Assembly (NCBI RefSeq): GCF_001423905.1
Contig: NZ_LMPQ01000011.1
Span: 81,869 to 145,868 of the forward strand
Length of the DNA: 64,000 nt
DNA from: Frigoribacterium sp. Leaf186
GTDB lineage: Bacteria; Actinomycetota; Actinomycetes; Actinomycetales; Microbacteriaceae
Direction: 5' to 3'
Below the pieces are notes generated by a model. The model did not search any database and was not told the DNA's origin. It saw only the letters and a list, made by a program, of their open reading frames with translations. Shown piece by piece: positions 1 to 10,956 of the stretch (its first letter is position 1; each line of letters begins with the position of its first letter). The position numbers and the translations under genes are program-made.

Positions 1-2716
<2,716 letters not shown>

Positions 2717-2748
2717 CGCACCATCTTGGACGACCCGGGCGATGTATG

Positions 2749-2808
2749 ACGCCACGTTGTGGGCACCACGCCACGTTTAATCGTGGCGCGGTGTCCACAT
2801 CGTGGCGT
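2749..2808. repeat. 60-nt intergenic palindrome, family A copy 1
   Basis: Two 27-nt arms with about three mismatches face each other around a TTTAAT loop; the core is CGCCACG-TTTAAT-CGTGGCG. The same design and core recur at 35252-35311. It lies between the start of ppc and the 3' end of the phosphotransferase gene, so it could end the latter's transcript, but there is no T-run. Confidence 0.85.
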
Positions 2809-2847
2809 GGTGATCGGTTCGGGGTGGCTGGTGCGGCCCGTCGCGAC

Positions 2848-3588
2848 TCACGTCGCGGCCCAGAGCGCCCGGTAGTACTCGGTGCGGACGGGGTCGTCGG
2901 CGACGCCGTACGCGTCGAGGAAGGCCTGCTCGTGGCCGGGCCCGTAGTTCCAGCCGAGGCTCATCGTGGCGACGGCCAGATCGGCCCAGCGGTCGGCGAC
3001 GCCGAGGGCGTCGAAGTCGACGTGCCCCGACCACAGCCCGTCGTCGCCGATCAGGGTGTTGGGCACGCACGGGTCGCCGTGGCAGACGACCAGCCGGTCG
3101 ATCGGCGGAGGGTCACCCAGCCCGGGAGGCGCGGTGCGGGCCTTCGCGCTGGTCGCGATCCGGTCGTCGACCGACCAGCTGAAGGGGCACTCGTCGACCG
3201 GCAACGCGTCGTGCAGTCGCCTCAGCCCCCGTCCCGCCTCTCGCACGGCGGTCGCCGGGTCAGCCGCCCAGAGCAGGTCGACGGCGCTGCGCCCCGGGAC
3301 GCCCGCCGTCACGAGGCATTCGCCCGCGTCGTCCCCACCGATCTCGAGCACACGTGGGGCCGGGGTGAACTCGACCACCCAGCGCAGCCGCATCTCTTCA
3401 CCGTGCAGGTCGAGTCCGCTGCCGTGCGGAGCCCACTTCGCGAAGCGTCGGGTCGGCCCGTCGCCGAGGCGGTACGTGGTGCCGCCGGCGTCGTTCCGCC
3501 ACACCGCGGTGATCGTGTCACCGCCCGCGGCCGCGACCACCGCCTCCGGCACCTCGAGGTCGGGGTCGGGCCGGTTCTGCGTCCACAT
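2848..3588 (-). CDS. APH-type aminoglycoside/small-molecule phosphotransferase
   Basis: The 246-residue protein has the kinase-like fold of the aminoglycoside 3'-phosphotransferase family. The catalytic loop VVCHGDPCVPNTLI (about residues 165-180) and the metal-binding GHVDFDALGVADRWADLA stretch that follows are both intact. The family transfers phosphate from ATP to a hydroxyl of aminoglycosides or other metabolites; the true substrate cannot be read from sequence, and many chromosomal members give no resistance. A -10 box GAGACT lies six bases before the ATG, so the transcript is probably leaderless and the start is well supported. It stands alone, with no mobile-element signature around it. 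Confidence 0.85.
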   Translation of the reverse strand: MWTQNRPDPDLEVPEAVVAAAGGDTITAVWRNDAGGTTYRLGDGPTRRFAKWAPHGSGLDLHGEEMRLRWVVEFTPAPRVLEIGGDDAGECLVTAGVPGRSAVDLLWAADPATAVREAGRGLRRLHDALPVDECPFSWSVDDRIATSAKARTAPPGLGDPPPIDRLVVCHGDPCVPNTLIGDDGLWSGHVDFDALGVADRWADLAVATMSLGWNYGPGHEQAFLDAYGVADDPVRTEYYRALWAAT

Positions 3589-3594
3589 GACCCG

Positions 3595-3600
3595 AGTCTC
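3595..3600 (-). promoter_or_regulatory. -10 box of a leaderless promoter (phosphotransferase)
   Basis: GAGACT on the minus strand is followed by six bases and the ATG at 3588, leaving no room for a ribosome binding site. Confidence 0.5.
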
Positions 3601-3696
3601 GCACCCGCACCCGTCGCCGTCGCCTGAGCGACCCGCCCCGTCGCCGCAAGGCCCCGCCCCGCGAACGACGGAACGCCCCGCCCCAGGAACGACGGA

Positions 3697-3724
3697 ACGG
3701 GCCGCCCCCGAGGGGGCGACCCGT
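3697..3724 (-). terminator. Hairpin terminator downstream of the GlsB-type gene
   Basis: The arms ACGGG..GCCCCC and GGGGGC..CCCGT form a strong GC stem right after the minus-strand gene that ends at 3744. Upstream of it two copies of GAACGACGGAAC stand in a C-rich stretch. Confidence 0.6.
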
Positions 3725-3743
3725 CCTGCGTGCGGGGAGCTGC

Positions 3744-4013
3744 TTACGCGCGGCTGCCCTTGCGGCCGACGATGAAGCCGTAGATCACGAGGACGACGAG
3801 CGCGCCGAGGATCGCGATGATCCAGCTCTGGATGCTGAAGAAGCCGTCGTAGCCGACGTTGAACACGGCGCCGCCGATCCAGCCGCCGAGGAGGGCGCCG
3901 ATGACACCGAGGACGAGGGTGGCGATCCAGCCGCCGCCCTGACGGCCGGGGAGGATGAGCTTGGCGATGGCGCCGGCGATGAGGCCGAGGAGGATGAAGG
4001 CGAGGAAGCCCAT
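3744..4013 (-). CDS. GlsB/YeaQ/YmgE-family stress membrane protein
   Basis: An 89-residue integral membrane protein with three hydrophobic segments separated by the glycine-rich turns LPGRQGGGW and LGGWIGGAVF, which is the signature of the transglycosylase-associated (GlsB/YeaQ/YmgE) family. Members are abundant, stress- or stationary-phase-induced small proteins whose biochemical role is unknown despite the old name. The ATG at 4013 is preceded by AAGGA at a normal distance. The next minus-strand gene upstream (4156-4368) is also a small membrane protein, so the two may be co-expressed. Confidence 0.9.
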   Translation of the reverse strand: MGFLAFILLGLIAGAIAKLILPGRQGGGWIATLVLGVIGALLGGWIGGAVFNVGYDGFFSIQSWIIAILGALVVLVIYGFIVGRKGSRA

Positions 4014-4155
4014 GATGTGTTCCTTTTCGTTGGGTGCGCGGGTTGCGCGGTTGCTGCTGAGACGGTCGGGTGCGTGCCAGCGGGGTCTGTGATCACGGCC
4101 GCATGCGTGGGGCCCGCGAGAAGGTCGTCCTCTCGGGCCTCGTGGCGGGAGTGGG

Positions 4156-4368
4156 CTAGTGCGCGGCCTTGCGGGCCTTCTTCACCGCGGCCTTGCGAGC
4201 CTTGGTGACGTCCTTCTTGGCCTGGGCACGTGCCTTCTTGACCTTGGGGTCGTTCCAGAACGAGCCGAAGAAGTTGCTGATCTCCTTGTAGCGGCCCTTT
4301 CCGGCCTTGGCGCCGTAGGTGTACGCGAGGAACGCGATGACGGCGATGACGAGGTACTTGAAGCGCAT
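4156..4368 (-). CDS. Small membrane protein with basic C-terminal tail
   Basis: This 70-residue protein is not assigned to a named family. It begins MRFKYLVIAVIAFLAYTYGAK, a single membrane helix, and ends with a Lys/Ala-rich helix (residues 40-70) that would lie in the cytoplasm and could bind membrane phosphates or nucleic acid. The composition resembles small actinobacterial envelope proteins of the YtxH type, but I see no diagnostic motif. It precedes the GlsB-type gene on the same strand by about 140 bp, and the pair faces the divergent ATP-grasp operon. Confidence 0.75.
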   Translation of the reverse strand: MRFKYLVIAVIAFLAYTYGAKAGKGRYKEISNFFGSFWNDPKVKKARAQAKKDVTKARKAAVKKARKAAH

Positions 4369-4545
4369 GTGGTGGTCCTCCCGGTGGGACGTTCTTGTCG
4401 TTCGCCGGTGACGCTATTCCTCCTGGGAGTTCTCTGTTACAAATCGGATTGGTCTTGCGGTGTCGTTGTTCGCATCTGTCCTGTCAACGGGGTCGTCGTC
4501 ACGCCCCGGCCGCACGACCGAAACACCCCGGCAACACCTCCTGGC

Positions 4546-4551
4546 TAGCGT
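4546..4551 (+). promoter_or_regulatory. -10 box of a leaderless promoter (ATP-grasp operon)
   Basis: TAGCGT is followed by six bases and the ATG at 4558. The spacing fits transcription starting at or next to the A of the start codon. Confidence 0.6.
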
Positions 4552-4557
4552 CGAGCC

Positions 4558-6312
4558 ATGGGTGAGCTCTTCGAGGGATACGCGACCACCACGGGTGGTG
4601 CGACCCGGCCGGCCGGGGCACGGGCGGCCGCTGCGGCGTGGGACGAGATGTTCGAGCCCGACGGCACGCCCCGCCGGGCCTACCACGACATCCACGCCAC
4701 CCTCGAGGGCATGACGCAGGACGACCTGCGCGGCCGGACCGCCGCCCTGGCCGACTCGTACCTGGCGCAGGGCGTCACCTTCGACTTCGCCGGAGAAGAA
4801 CGTCCCTTCCCGCTCGACGCCGTGCCCCGCGTCGTCGAGCACGCCGAGTGGACCACCGTCGAACGCGGCGTGAAGCAGCGGGTCAAAGCGCTCGAGGCGT
4901 TCCTCGCCGACGTCTACGGCCCGCAGACCGCGATCGCCGACGGGGTCATCCCCGCGAGCCTGATCACGAGCTCGAGCCACTTCCACCGTCAGGCGAGCGG
5001 CATCGACCCGGCCAACGGCGTGCGCATCCAGGTGAGCGGCATCGACCTGATCCGCGACGAGGCGGGTGCCTGGCGGGTGCTCGAGGACAACGTCCGCGTC
5101 CCGAGCGGCGTCAGCTACGTCATCTCGAACCGTCGGGTCATGGCGCAGACGCTGCCCGAGCTGTTCGTCTCGATGCGGGTGCGCCCGGTGGGCGACTACC
5201 CGAACCGCCTGCTCGCCGCGCTGAAGAAGAGCGCGCCGTCGGGCGTCGACGAGCCGACCGTCGTGGTGCTGACGCCGGGCGTCTTCAACTCGGCGTACTA
5301 CGAGCACACCCTGCTGGCCCGCCTGATGGGCGTCGAGCTGGTCGAGGGCCGCGACCTCTACTGCTCGGGCGGCCGCGTCTTCATGCGGACCACCGGCGGG
5401 CCCGAACGCGTCGACGTGATCTACCGCCGGGTCGACGACGAGTTCCTCGACCCGCTGCAGTTCCGCGCCGACTCGGTGCTCGGCTCGCCCGGCCTGCTGA
5501 TGGCCGCCCGCCTCGGCACGGTCACGATCGCGAACGCGGTCGGCAACGGCGTCGCCGACGACAAGCTCGTCTACACGTACCTGCCCGAGCTGATCCGCTA
5601 CTACCTGGGCGAGGAGGCGCTGCTGCCGAACGTCCACACCTGGCGGCTCGAGGACCCCGGCGCCCTCGACGAGGTGCTCGACCGGCTCGACGAGCTCGTG
5701 GTCAAGCCGGTCGACGGCTCGGGCGGCAAGGGCCTCGTCGTCGGGCCCGCCGCCAGCCGACGCGAGCTCGACGACCTGCGCACGCAGCTGCAGCGCGACC
5801 CCCGCGGCTGGATCGCCCAGCCCGTCGTGCAGCTCAGCACGATCCCGACCCTGGTCCACGACGGCCTCCGCCCGCGGCACGCCGACCTCCGCCCCTTCGC
5901 TGTGCACGACGGCGACGACGTGTGGGTGCTGCCCGGCGGCCTCACCCGGGTCGCGCTGCCCGAGGGGCAGCTCGTGGTGAACAGCAGCCAGGGCGGCGGC
6001 TCGAAAGACACCTGGATCGTCGGCGGCGACGTCAACGCCTGGGCCGGCCACGACGTCAGCGCGCTCATCGCCGAGCAGACCACCCCGACCGAGTCGATCC
6101 CGGTGATCACGCCCGAGCAGGCCGCCCAGGCCGCGGCGGCCGCGGCCGACCACAGCCCCGACCACGCGCCCCAGGACGACCCGCGCAACGACCAGCAGGC
6201 ACAACAGCAACAGACGCAGGAGGTGCGGCCGGGGGCACGAGGCCGACCCGCGCCTCCTGCGTCCCGGGTCGACGATCACGGAGCCACCCCGACCGAAGGG
6301 CCATCATGCTGA
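4558..6312 (+). CDS. Circularly permuted type-2 ATP-grasp protein
   Basis: The 584-residue protein matches the circularly permuted ATP-grasp family (formerly DUF404/DUF407): AYHDIHATLEGMTQ near the N terminus, RVLEDNVRVPSGVSYV around residues 178-193, the glycine-rich VKPVDGSGGKGLV around 382, and LPGGLTRVALPEG near 465. These ligases activate carboxylates with ATP and are predicted to make peptide or amide bonds. The gene overlaps the alpha-E gene by seven bases, and that one overlaps a transglutaminase-like gene; the trio is a known conserved operon proposed to make and process a peptide tag. The C-terminal 60 residues are Ala/Gln-rich and probably disordered. The family is clear; the substrate is unknown. 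Confidence 0.93.
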   Translation: MGELFEGYATTTGGATRPAGARAAAAAWDEMFEPDGTPRRAYHDIHATLEGMTQDDLRGRTAALADSYLAQGVTFDFAGEERPFPLDAVPRVVEHAEWTTVERGVKQRVKALEAFLADVYGPQTAIADGVIPASLITSSSHFHRQASGIDPANGVRIQVSGIDLIRDEAGAWRVLEDNVRVPSGVSYVISNRRVMAQTLPELFVSMRVRPVGDYPNRLLAALKKSAPSGVDEPTVVVLTPGVFNSAYYEHTLLARLMGVELVEGRDLYCSGGRVFMRTTGGPERVDVIYRRVDDEFLDPLQFRADSVLGSPGLLMAARLGTVTIANAVGNGVADDKLVYTYLPELIRYYLGEEALLPNVHTWRLEDPGALDEVLDRLDELVVKPVDGSGGKGLVVGPAASRRELDDLRTQLQRDPRGWIAQPVVQLSTIPTLVHDGLRPRHADLRPFAVHDGDDVWVLPGGLTRVALPEGQLVVNSSQGGGSKDTWIVGGDVNAWAGHDVSALIAEQTTPTESIPVITPEQAAQAAAAAADHSPDHAPQDDPRNDQQAQQQQTQEVRPGARGRPAPPASRVDDHGATPTEGPSC

Positions 6313-7232
6313 GCCGCATCGCCGAGAGCCTGTTCTGGATCGGCCGGTACATCGAGCGGTCGGACGGCACGGCGCGCATCCTCGACGTCCACCTGCAGCT
6401 GCTGCTCGAGGACCCGTGGATCGAAGAGGACGTCGCCTGCCGCAGCCTGCTCGCCGTGATGGGCAGCGACGCCCCCGAGGGCGACCTGGCCCGGGGCGAC
6501 GTGCTGTCGATGCTGGCCGTCGACCGGCACAACCCGGCCTCGATCGCCTACTCGTTGGGTGCCGCCCGCGAGAACGCGCGCCGGGCCCGCGAGATCGTCT
6601 CGACCGAGCTGTGGGAGTGCCTCAACACGACGCGGGCCCGCATGCCCCGCAAGGTCGCCGACGACAAGGTGCACGAGTTCTTCGCCTGGGTGCGCGAACG
6701 CAGCGCGCTCGCCGTCGGCATCATCGAGAGCGCGACGAGCCGTGACGAGGTGTGGCAGTTCTTCACCCTCGGCCGGTCGATCGAGCGGGCCGACATGACC
6801 GCCCGGCTGCTGGCGACCCGCACGCTGACCGAGGCGTCGGGGCCGTCGTGGACGACGATCCTGCGCTCGTGCGGCGCCTACGAGGCCTACCTGCGCACCT
6901 ACCGGGGCGTGCCGAGCGCCCGCAACGCCGCCGAGTTCCTGCTGCTCGACCGGCTCTTCCCCCGCAGCGTGCTCTTCGCGATCAGCCGGGCCGAATCGTG
7001 CCTGCGCGAGGTCGAGCCGACGACGCACCGGGTGGCCGCGTCCGACAGCGGCGTGCGCATCCTCGGGCAGATGCGCAGCGAGCTCGAGTTCCGGCCGATC
7101 GGCGACATCCTCGACGACCTGCCGGGCCAGATGGACACCGTGCAGGCCGCCACGAGCGCCGCGTCCGAGGCGATCCGCCAAAGGTACTTCCCGACGAGCG
7201 CGGCGCCGACGTGGGTGGGGGAGCGGTCGTGA
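6306..7232 (+). CDS. Alpha-E domain protein (DUF403)
   Basis: The 308-residue protein starts MLSRIAESLFWIGRYIERSD, the hallmark opening of the alpha-E family, and continues as an all-alpha protein with WIEEDVACRSLL and FFTLGRSIERADMTARLL repeats of the characteristic helix pair. Its function is not known; it always travels with the permuted ATP-grasp protein and is thought to be its partner in a peptide-synthesis complex. The start ATG lies inside the last codons of the upstream gene, and the stop overlaps the next start (GTGA), so the three proteins are probably made in fixed ratio. Confidence 0.93.
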   Translation: MLSRIAESLFWIGRYIERSDGTARILDVHLQLLLEDPWIEEDVACRSLLAVMGSDAPEGDLARGDVLSMLAVDRHNPASIAYSLGAARENARRAREIVSTELWECLNTTRARMPRKVADDKVHEFFAWVRERSALAVGIIESATSRDEVWQFFTLGRSIERADMTARLLATRTLTEASGPSWTTILRSCGAYEAYLRTYRGVPSARNAAEFLLLDRLFPRSVLFAISRAESCLREVEPTTHRVAASDSGVRILGQMRSELEFRPIGDILDDLPGQMDTVQAATSAASEAIRQRYFPTSAAPTWVGERS

Positions 7233-8074
7233 GCCGGCTGCGCATCCGCCACGTCACCGGGTTCTCGTACCAGGGCGAGGCCGTCGCGAGCTACAACGAG
7301 GCGCGCATGCTGCCCGCGCACACCGAGGGCCAGTTCGTCCTCTCGTCGCACCTGCGCATCGAGCCGGTCGCCGCCTCGCACGAGTACGTCGACTACTGGG
7401 GCACCCGGGTGTCGTCGTTCGAGGTGCTGCTGCCGCACCGGCAGCTCTCGCTGACCGCGACCTCGCTCGTCGAGGTGCGTCCGCAGGCCCACCCGTCCGA
7501 GACGATCTCGTGGGCCGACCTGACGGCGGTGGCGGGGGCCAGCACCTCGTTCGTCGAGCACCTCGAGCAGACGCCCCTCACCGCGCCTCCCGCCGACCTC
7601 GCGATGGTCGGCACCGACGCCCGCGCGGCGCACGCCGACCCGTGCGCCGCCGCGATGGCGATCTGCGAGACCGTGGGAGGCGCGGTGCGGTACCTGCCGG
7701 GCGTCACCAACGTGAAGACCACGGCCGCCGAGTCGTGGGCCGCCCGGGCCGGCGTCTGCCAGGACATCGCCCACGTCACCGTGGGCGCGCTGCGCGCGGC
7801 CGGCATCCCCGCACGCTACGTCAGCGGCTACCTGCACCCGAAGCCGTCGGCCGAGCTGCGCGAGACGGTCACGGGCGAGTCGCACGCCTGGGTCGAGTTC
7901 TTCTGCGGCACCTGGCACGGCTACGACCCGACCAACCTGATCGACATCGGCGAACGGCACGTCGTCGTCGGCCAGGGCCGCGACTACCGCGACGTGCCGC
8001 CGCTGCGCGGGGTCTACGCCGGCTCGTCGAACAGCGAGCTGTTCGTCACGGTCGAGATCACCCGCGAGGCGTAG
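7229..8074 (+). CDS. Transglutaminase-like cysteine peptidase of the ATP-grasp/alpha-E operon
   Basis: A 281-residue protein with the bacterial transglutaminase N-terminal beta domain (residues 1-90) and a papain-like transglutaminase core. The catalytic Cys lies in GVCQDIAHV (about residue 175), the His in GESHAWVEF (about 216) and the Asp in GYDPTN (about 232). Such enzymes cleave or form isopeptide or peptide bonds. It starts at GTG 7229, overlapping the upstream stop by four bases. The partner set suggests that it trims or transfers the peptide made by the ATP-grasp protein; that is inference. Confidence 0.93.
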   Translation: MSRLRIRHVTGFSYQGEAVASYNEARMLPAHTEGQFVLSSHLRIEPVAASHEYVDYWGTRVSSFEVLLPHRQLSLTATSLVEVRPQAHPSETISWADLTAVAGASTSFVEHLEQTPLTAPPADLAMVGTDARAAHADPCAAAMAICETVGGAVRYLPGVTNVKTTAAESWAARAGVCQDIAHVTVGALRAAGIPARYVSGYLHPKPSAELRETVTGESHAWVEFFCGTWHGYDPTNLIDIGERHVVVGQGRDYRDVPPLRGVYAGSSNSELFVTVEITREA

Positions 8075-8110
8075 GGCCGCGCCGGCCTGCGCGCCGACCT
8101 GCGCGCCGCC

Positions 8111-8170
8111 GCACCGCGTGTCGTGCAGCGCACCGTGTCTCGTCGCGGTGTGGTGCACGAAACGCGGTGC
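8111..8170. repeat. 60-nt intergenic palindrome, family B copy 1
   Basis: The arms begin GCACCGCGTGTCGTGCA and end with the matching complement, with a few mismatches. The same 60-nt design occurs at 20440-20499. It sits just after the transglutaminase gene. Confidence 0.85.
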
Positions 8171-8205
8171 CGAGAGCGCGGGTGCAGCGGGTGCTGCGGG
8201 TCAGC

Positions 8206-8225
8206 ATGACAAGCAAGCTTGACAT
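8206..8225 (+). promoter_or_regulatory. Near-perfect 20-bp operator overlapping a TTGACA -35 box
   Basis: ATGACAAGCAAGCTTGACAT is an inverted repeat (ATG-n-CAAGC, two bases, GCTTG-n-CAT). Its right half contains the -35 hexamer TTGACA (8219-8224), and TCGAAT at 8243-8248 is a possible -10 at 18-bp spacing. It lies 70 bp before the membrane protein/XRE operon, so autorepression by the XRE protein is likely (inference). Confidence 0.65.
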
Positions 8226-8293
8226 GCCTTGATCGAATGCGGTCGAATGGTCGTGCCGCAGGGATCCGGCACTCGACGGTCAAGGAGACGGTC

Positions 8294-8692
8294 ATGCGAA
8301 CTCACATCCCCTATTCGATTCCCGCCGCAGCGATCCTCGCCATGGTCCTGGCTTTCGGCGTCAGCGCCTCAGGGCCAGGAATCTGGTCCCAGGTCGGAAG
8401 GGTGACGGCTTTCGGCATGCTCTTCCTCGCGATCATCTCCGTAGGCCTCGTCGCGCGACGAGCCAGGAATCGATCTCGGACGAACGCCCCATCCGGGCTG
8501 GAGGCTCACTTGGTGCAGAGAGCCGCGACCCGCACCTTCGCCGACCTCCTGGTCGTCCTTCCCGCGTCGGGTCTGCTCTTGCTGTCGTCAGGGAGCTGGA
8601 TGCCGGCCTCGCTGGCAGTGCTCTGGGTCACCGTCGTCGGAATCACGGACTTCTGGGCGCGCTACCTGCTGTCCGCACGGCTCGCAGCGTGA
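8294..8692 (+). CDS. Membrane protein coupled to an XRE regulator
   Basis: A 132-residue protein with four hydrophobic segments: two close together after MRTHIPYSIPAAA, a basic cytoplasmic loop RRARNRSRTN, then two more before the C terminus. I do not recognise a named domain. The ATG at 8294 was chosen because AAGGAG lies eight bases upstream and it removes a charged non-conserved extension. It overlaps the following XRE gene by four bases (GTGA). Pairs of a small membrane protein and a 70-residue XRE regulator are widespread in bacteria and archaea; the membrane protein may sequester or sense for the regulator, but this is inference. The DNA is slightly less GC-rich than its neighbours. Confidence 0.8.
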   Translation: MRTHIPYSIPAAAILAMVLAFGVSASGPGIWSQVGRVTAFGMLFLAIISVGLVARRARNRSRTNAPSGLEAHLVQRAATRTFADLLVVLPASGLLLLSSGSWMPASLAVLWVTVVGITDFWARYLLSARLAA

Positions 8693-8904
8693 AGAACGAC
8701 GTGGCACGTCTCCGAGCGAGGGCTGGTCTGACGCAGGCAGATCTGGCTTCGCTGGTTGGGGTGTCGCGTCAGACCATCCATTCAATCGAGAAGGGACGGC
8801 ACACGCCTGGACTTGTCCTGGCGTTCGCCATCGCTGATGCGCTCGACGTCGACGTGGAGGCTGTCTTCGACGTGAGAGACGCAGGGGGGCATTCGCCTGG
8901 CTGA
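8689..8904 (+). CDS. Small XRE-family (Cro/C1-type) transcriptional regulator
   Basis: A 71-residue protein that is almost only a helix-turn-helix: RARAGLTQADLASLVGVSRQTIHSIEKGRHTPGLVLAFAIA covers the five helices, with the recognition helix at VSRQTIHSIE. A short tail follows (DVDVEAVFDV), typical of the YgzD-like short XRE group. It starts with GTG overlapping the stop of the membrane protein, so the two are translationally coupled. The palindrome at 8206-8225 in the operon promoter is the obvious candidate operator. Confidence 0.9.
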   Translation: MKNDVARLRARAGLTQADLASLVGVSRQTIHSIEKGRHTPGLVLAFAIADALDVDVEAVFDVRDAGGHSPG

Positions 8905-8950
8905 CCAGCAAAACCGCCACCGTCTCGATTCACGGCGCAGGAGGCGCGGG

Positions 8951-9808
8951 TCAGCAGGCCGTGTAGGTGTGGGCCGGGTCGTCGGCCGGCACCAGGTCGC
9001 GGTCGCGCACGATCGTCGAGGGTGCCGGGTCGAGGGCGTCGACCCGAGCGCAGACCGTCGCGGCCGAGCCGCGCAGGTCGTCGGTGTACTCGACGTCGAA
9101 CACGAGGCCGCCGTAGACGTCGGTGTAGGCGGCGCACTCGTCGTAGCGGTCGCACTCCTCGGTGACCGCGAAGTCGTAGCCGATCTCGTCACGCCCCCGG
9201 GTGCCGAGGTCGGCGGTGTTCTTCTGCGCCGTGGCCAGCCCGGCGGCGTGCGCCCGGGCGACGAGCAGGGTGGCGAAGGCGACCGCGTCGTCCTCACCGA
9301 AGGCGCCGTCGGACCGCGTCCACGAGTCGAGGTTGTCGAACTCGACCGCCCGGTAGCCCGATTCGGCGCAGTCGTCGATCGTCGACGCCTGCCGTTCGGC
9401 GACGGCCTGCCGGACCGCGTCGGTCGACAGGTCGAACAGGTGCTCGTCGGGCCAGCCCGGGTCGACCAGCGGCTCGCCGTCGGCCGTCCGCACGAGCAGG
9501 TCGTCCGGCCACTCGACGCCCGGCTGGGTCTGGAACCCGTTCACGTAGCAGATGTCGTACGCACCGGCGGCGGGGTCGTCGGTGCTGTCGCGGGCGACGA
9601 CGGTGGCTCCGTCGGGGACGGGTGACGCGCCTCCCAGCTGGTAGTCGAAGCGGGCGCCCTCGGGCGGCAGCTCGACGCCGTCGGCCGTCGAGGGCGACGA
9701 CGAGGAGGCGCGCGCGGCCGGTCCACCGGCCCTGGCCCCGTCGGCCGTGCACCCCGTCAGGGCCAGGCCCAGGACGACGAGGCCGACGAGTCCGAGGGGT
9801 GCGCGCAT
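8951..9808 (-). CDS. Secreted lipoprotein, GH114 endo-alpha-1,4-polygalactosaminidase family
   Basis: The 285-residue precursor carries a lipoprotein signal (MRAPLGLVGLVVLGLALTGC, lipobox LTGC, residues 17-20). The mature part has the GH114 barrel: DYQLGG, YDICYVNGFQTQ, GYRAVEFDNLD (residues 151-161, with conserved acids E and D) and LATAQKNTADL. The family cleaves alpha-1,4-linked polygalactosamine, and some relatives act on other exopolysaccharides. Acting from the outer face of the membrane, it would process a surface or environmental glycan. TAGGCT stands six bases before the ATG, so this is another leaderless transcript. The word AGGAGGCGCGG overlaps the region just after the stop. Confidence 0.88.
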   Translation of the reverse strand: MRAPLGLVGLVVLGLALTGCTADGARAGGPAARASSSSPSTADGVELPPEGARFDYQLGGASPVPDGATVVARDSTDDPAAGAYDICYVNGFQTQPGVEWPDDLLVRTADGEPLVDPGWPDEHLFDLSTDAVRQAVAERQASTIDDCAESGYRAVEFDNLDSWTRSDGAFGEDDAVAFATLLVARAHAAGLATAQKNTADLGTRGRDEIGYDFAVTEECDRYDECAAYTDVYGGLVFDVEYTDDLRGSAATVCARVDALDPAPSTIVRDRDLVPADDPAHTYTAC

Positions 9809-9814
9809 GCCGCG

Positions 9815-9820
9815 AGCCTA
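9815..9820 (-). promoter_or_regulatory. -10 box of a leaderless promoter (GH114 lipoprotein)
   Basis: TAGGCT on the minus strand is followed by CGCGGC and the ATG at 9808. Confidence 0.6.
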
Positions 9821-9864
9821 GGCGAGCCCGGGGGCGGGCCCGCGACGGGAGAGCGGCCTCGACG

Positions 9865-10956
9865 TCAGGCGGAGTGCGTGAGCGGGGCGGCCTCGCGCTC
9901 GCCGACGGCGGCGTCGACCGGGCCGGCCAGGGCGGCGGCGGCCTCGGTGGGCGTCGTGGGCGTCGTGACCGGCGTCCGGCGCGAGGTCAGGAAGTCGAGG
10001 CGGGCGGCCTCGCGAGCCGACTCTCGGTCGAGCTCGGCCTGCCGCGCGGCGGCGCGCGAGGCGGCGAGCGTGCGGGCGTTCTCGCGTGCCCGCGCGGCGG
10101 CGGCCGACGAGGCGCGGCGTGCGGTCGCGCCCGTGGCCCGGGCGGCGACGACGGCTCCGGCCGCGGTGGCCCGACCGCCGTGGCGCACGCCGTCCCAGGT
10201 CGAGCGGGCGGCCGGTCGGGCGTGGGTCGCGACCGTGCCGCCGGTCGTGCGGAACCAGGCGGCGACGACGGGGGCGGTGCGACGGACCCAGGCCACGGTC
10301 GCCCGCGAGGCACGTCGGACGGCGCGGGCGGTGGCCCGGCCGGCACGGGTGAGGGCGTCGCCGACGGCGTGGGCCGCGGCGACGACGTGGGCGGCGGCGG
10401 TCGACAGGGCGGGCCGCAGTCGCTCGCCGAGAGTGGGCCCGGCCGGAGCGGGATCGACGGCAGCGGTCGTGGTGGTCTCATCGGGCCCGTGCGCGGGAGC
10501 CGCCACGGTCGCGGAGGCCGGGACGGCGGAGGTCGGAAGGGCCGAGGTCGGGAGGGTGCGGGTCGGCGCGGCGGCGACGGCGACCGCGGGGGCGGACGCG
10601 AGCGCCGCGGTGACCGCGGGGCGTCCTGCGGGCGTGACCCGCGCCTCCCGGGGGGTCGATGCGGTCGTCGCGGGCGCAGGGCGCTCGACGGCCGGGGCCC
10701 GTTCGGGTTCGTCCTGGGGGAGGGCTCCGAGGACGCGGTCGGCCAGGCCGACGAGGGCGACGGCGATGCCGCCGACGGCGAGGGCGGCGCCGAGCAGGCA
10801 GATGCCGACCGTGACGAAGTCGAGTTCGCCGAGCGGCATGAACCCGCCAGAGAACAGCCCCACGCTCGCCAACCGGAAGGTCGCGGCCATGACGAGGGCG
10901 GCGCCGGAGACCAGCATGGCCAGCGCGATCCAGCCCGTGACTGCTGCCTTGCCCAT
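9865..10956 (-). CDS. Membrane protein with long Ala/Arg-rich cytoplasmic region
   Basis: This 363-residue protein is unassigned. Two hydrophobic segments (about residues 8-27 and 47-73) form a hairpin in the membrane; an Ala/Pro/Thr linker follows, and residues 180-320 are an Ala-rich, highly basic helix with many RAxRAVRRA-like steps that could bind nucleic acid or the membrane surface. CCAGGAGGTG precedes the ATG, an almost ideal ribosome binding site, which decides strand and start against the competing plus-strand frame of similar length. It has no partner gene; function is unknown. Confidence 0.75.
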   Translation of the reverse strand: MGKAAVTGWIALAMLVSGAALVMAATFRLASVGLFSGGFMPLGELDFVTVGICLLGAALAVGGIAVALVGLADRVLGALPQDEPERAPAVERPAPATTASTPREARVTPAGRPAVTAALASAPAVAVAAAPTRTLPTSALPTSAVPASATVAAPAHGPDETTTTAAVDPAPAGPTLGERLRPALSTAAAHVVAAAHAVGDALTRAGRATARAVRRASRATVAWVRRTAPVVAAWFRTTGGTVATHARPAARSTWDGVRHGGRATAAGAVVAARATGATARRASSAAAARARENARTLAASRAAARQAELDRESAREAARLDFLTSRRTPVTTPTTPTEAAAALAGPVDAAVGEREAAPLTHSA

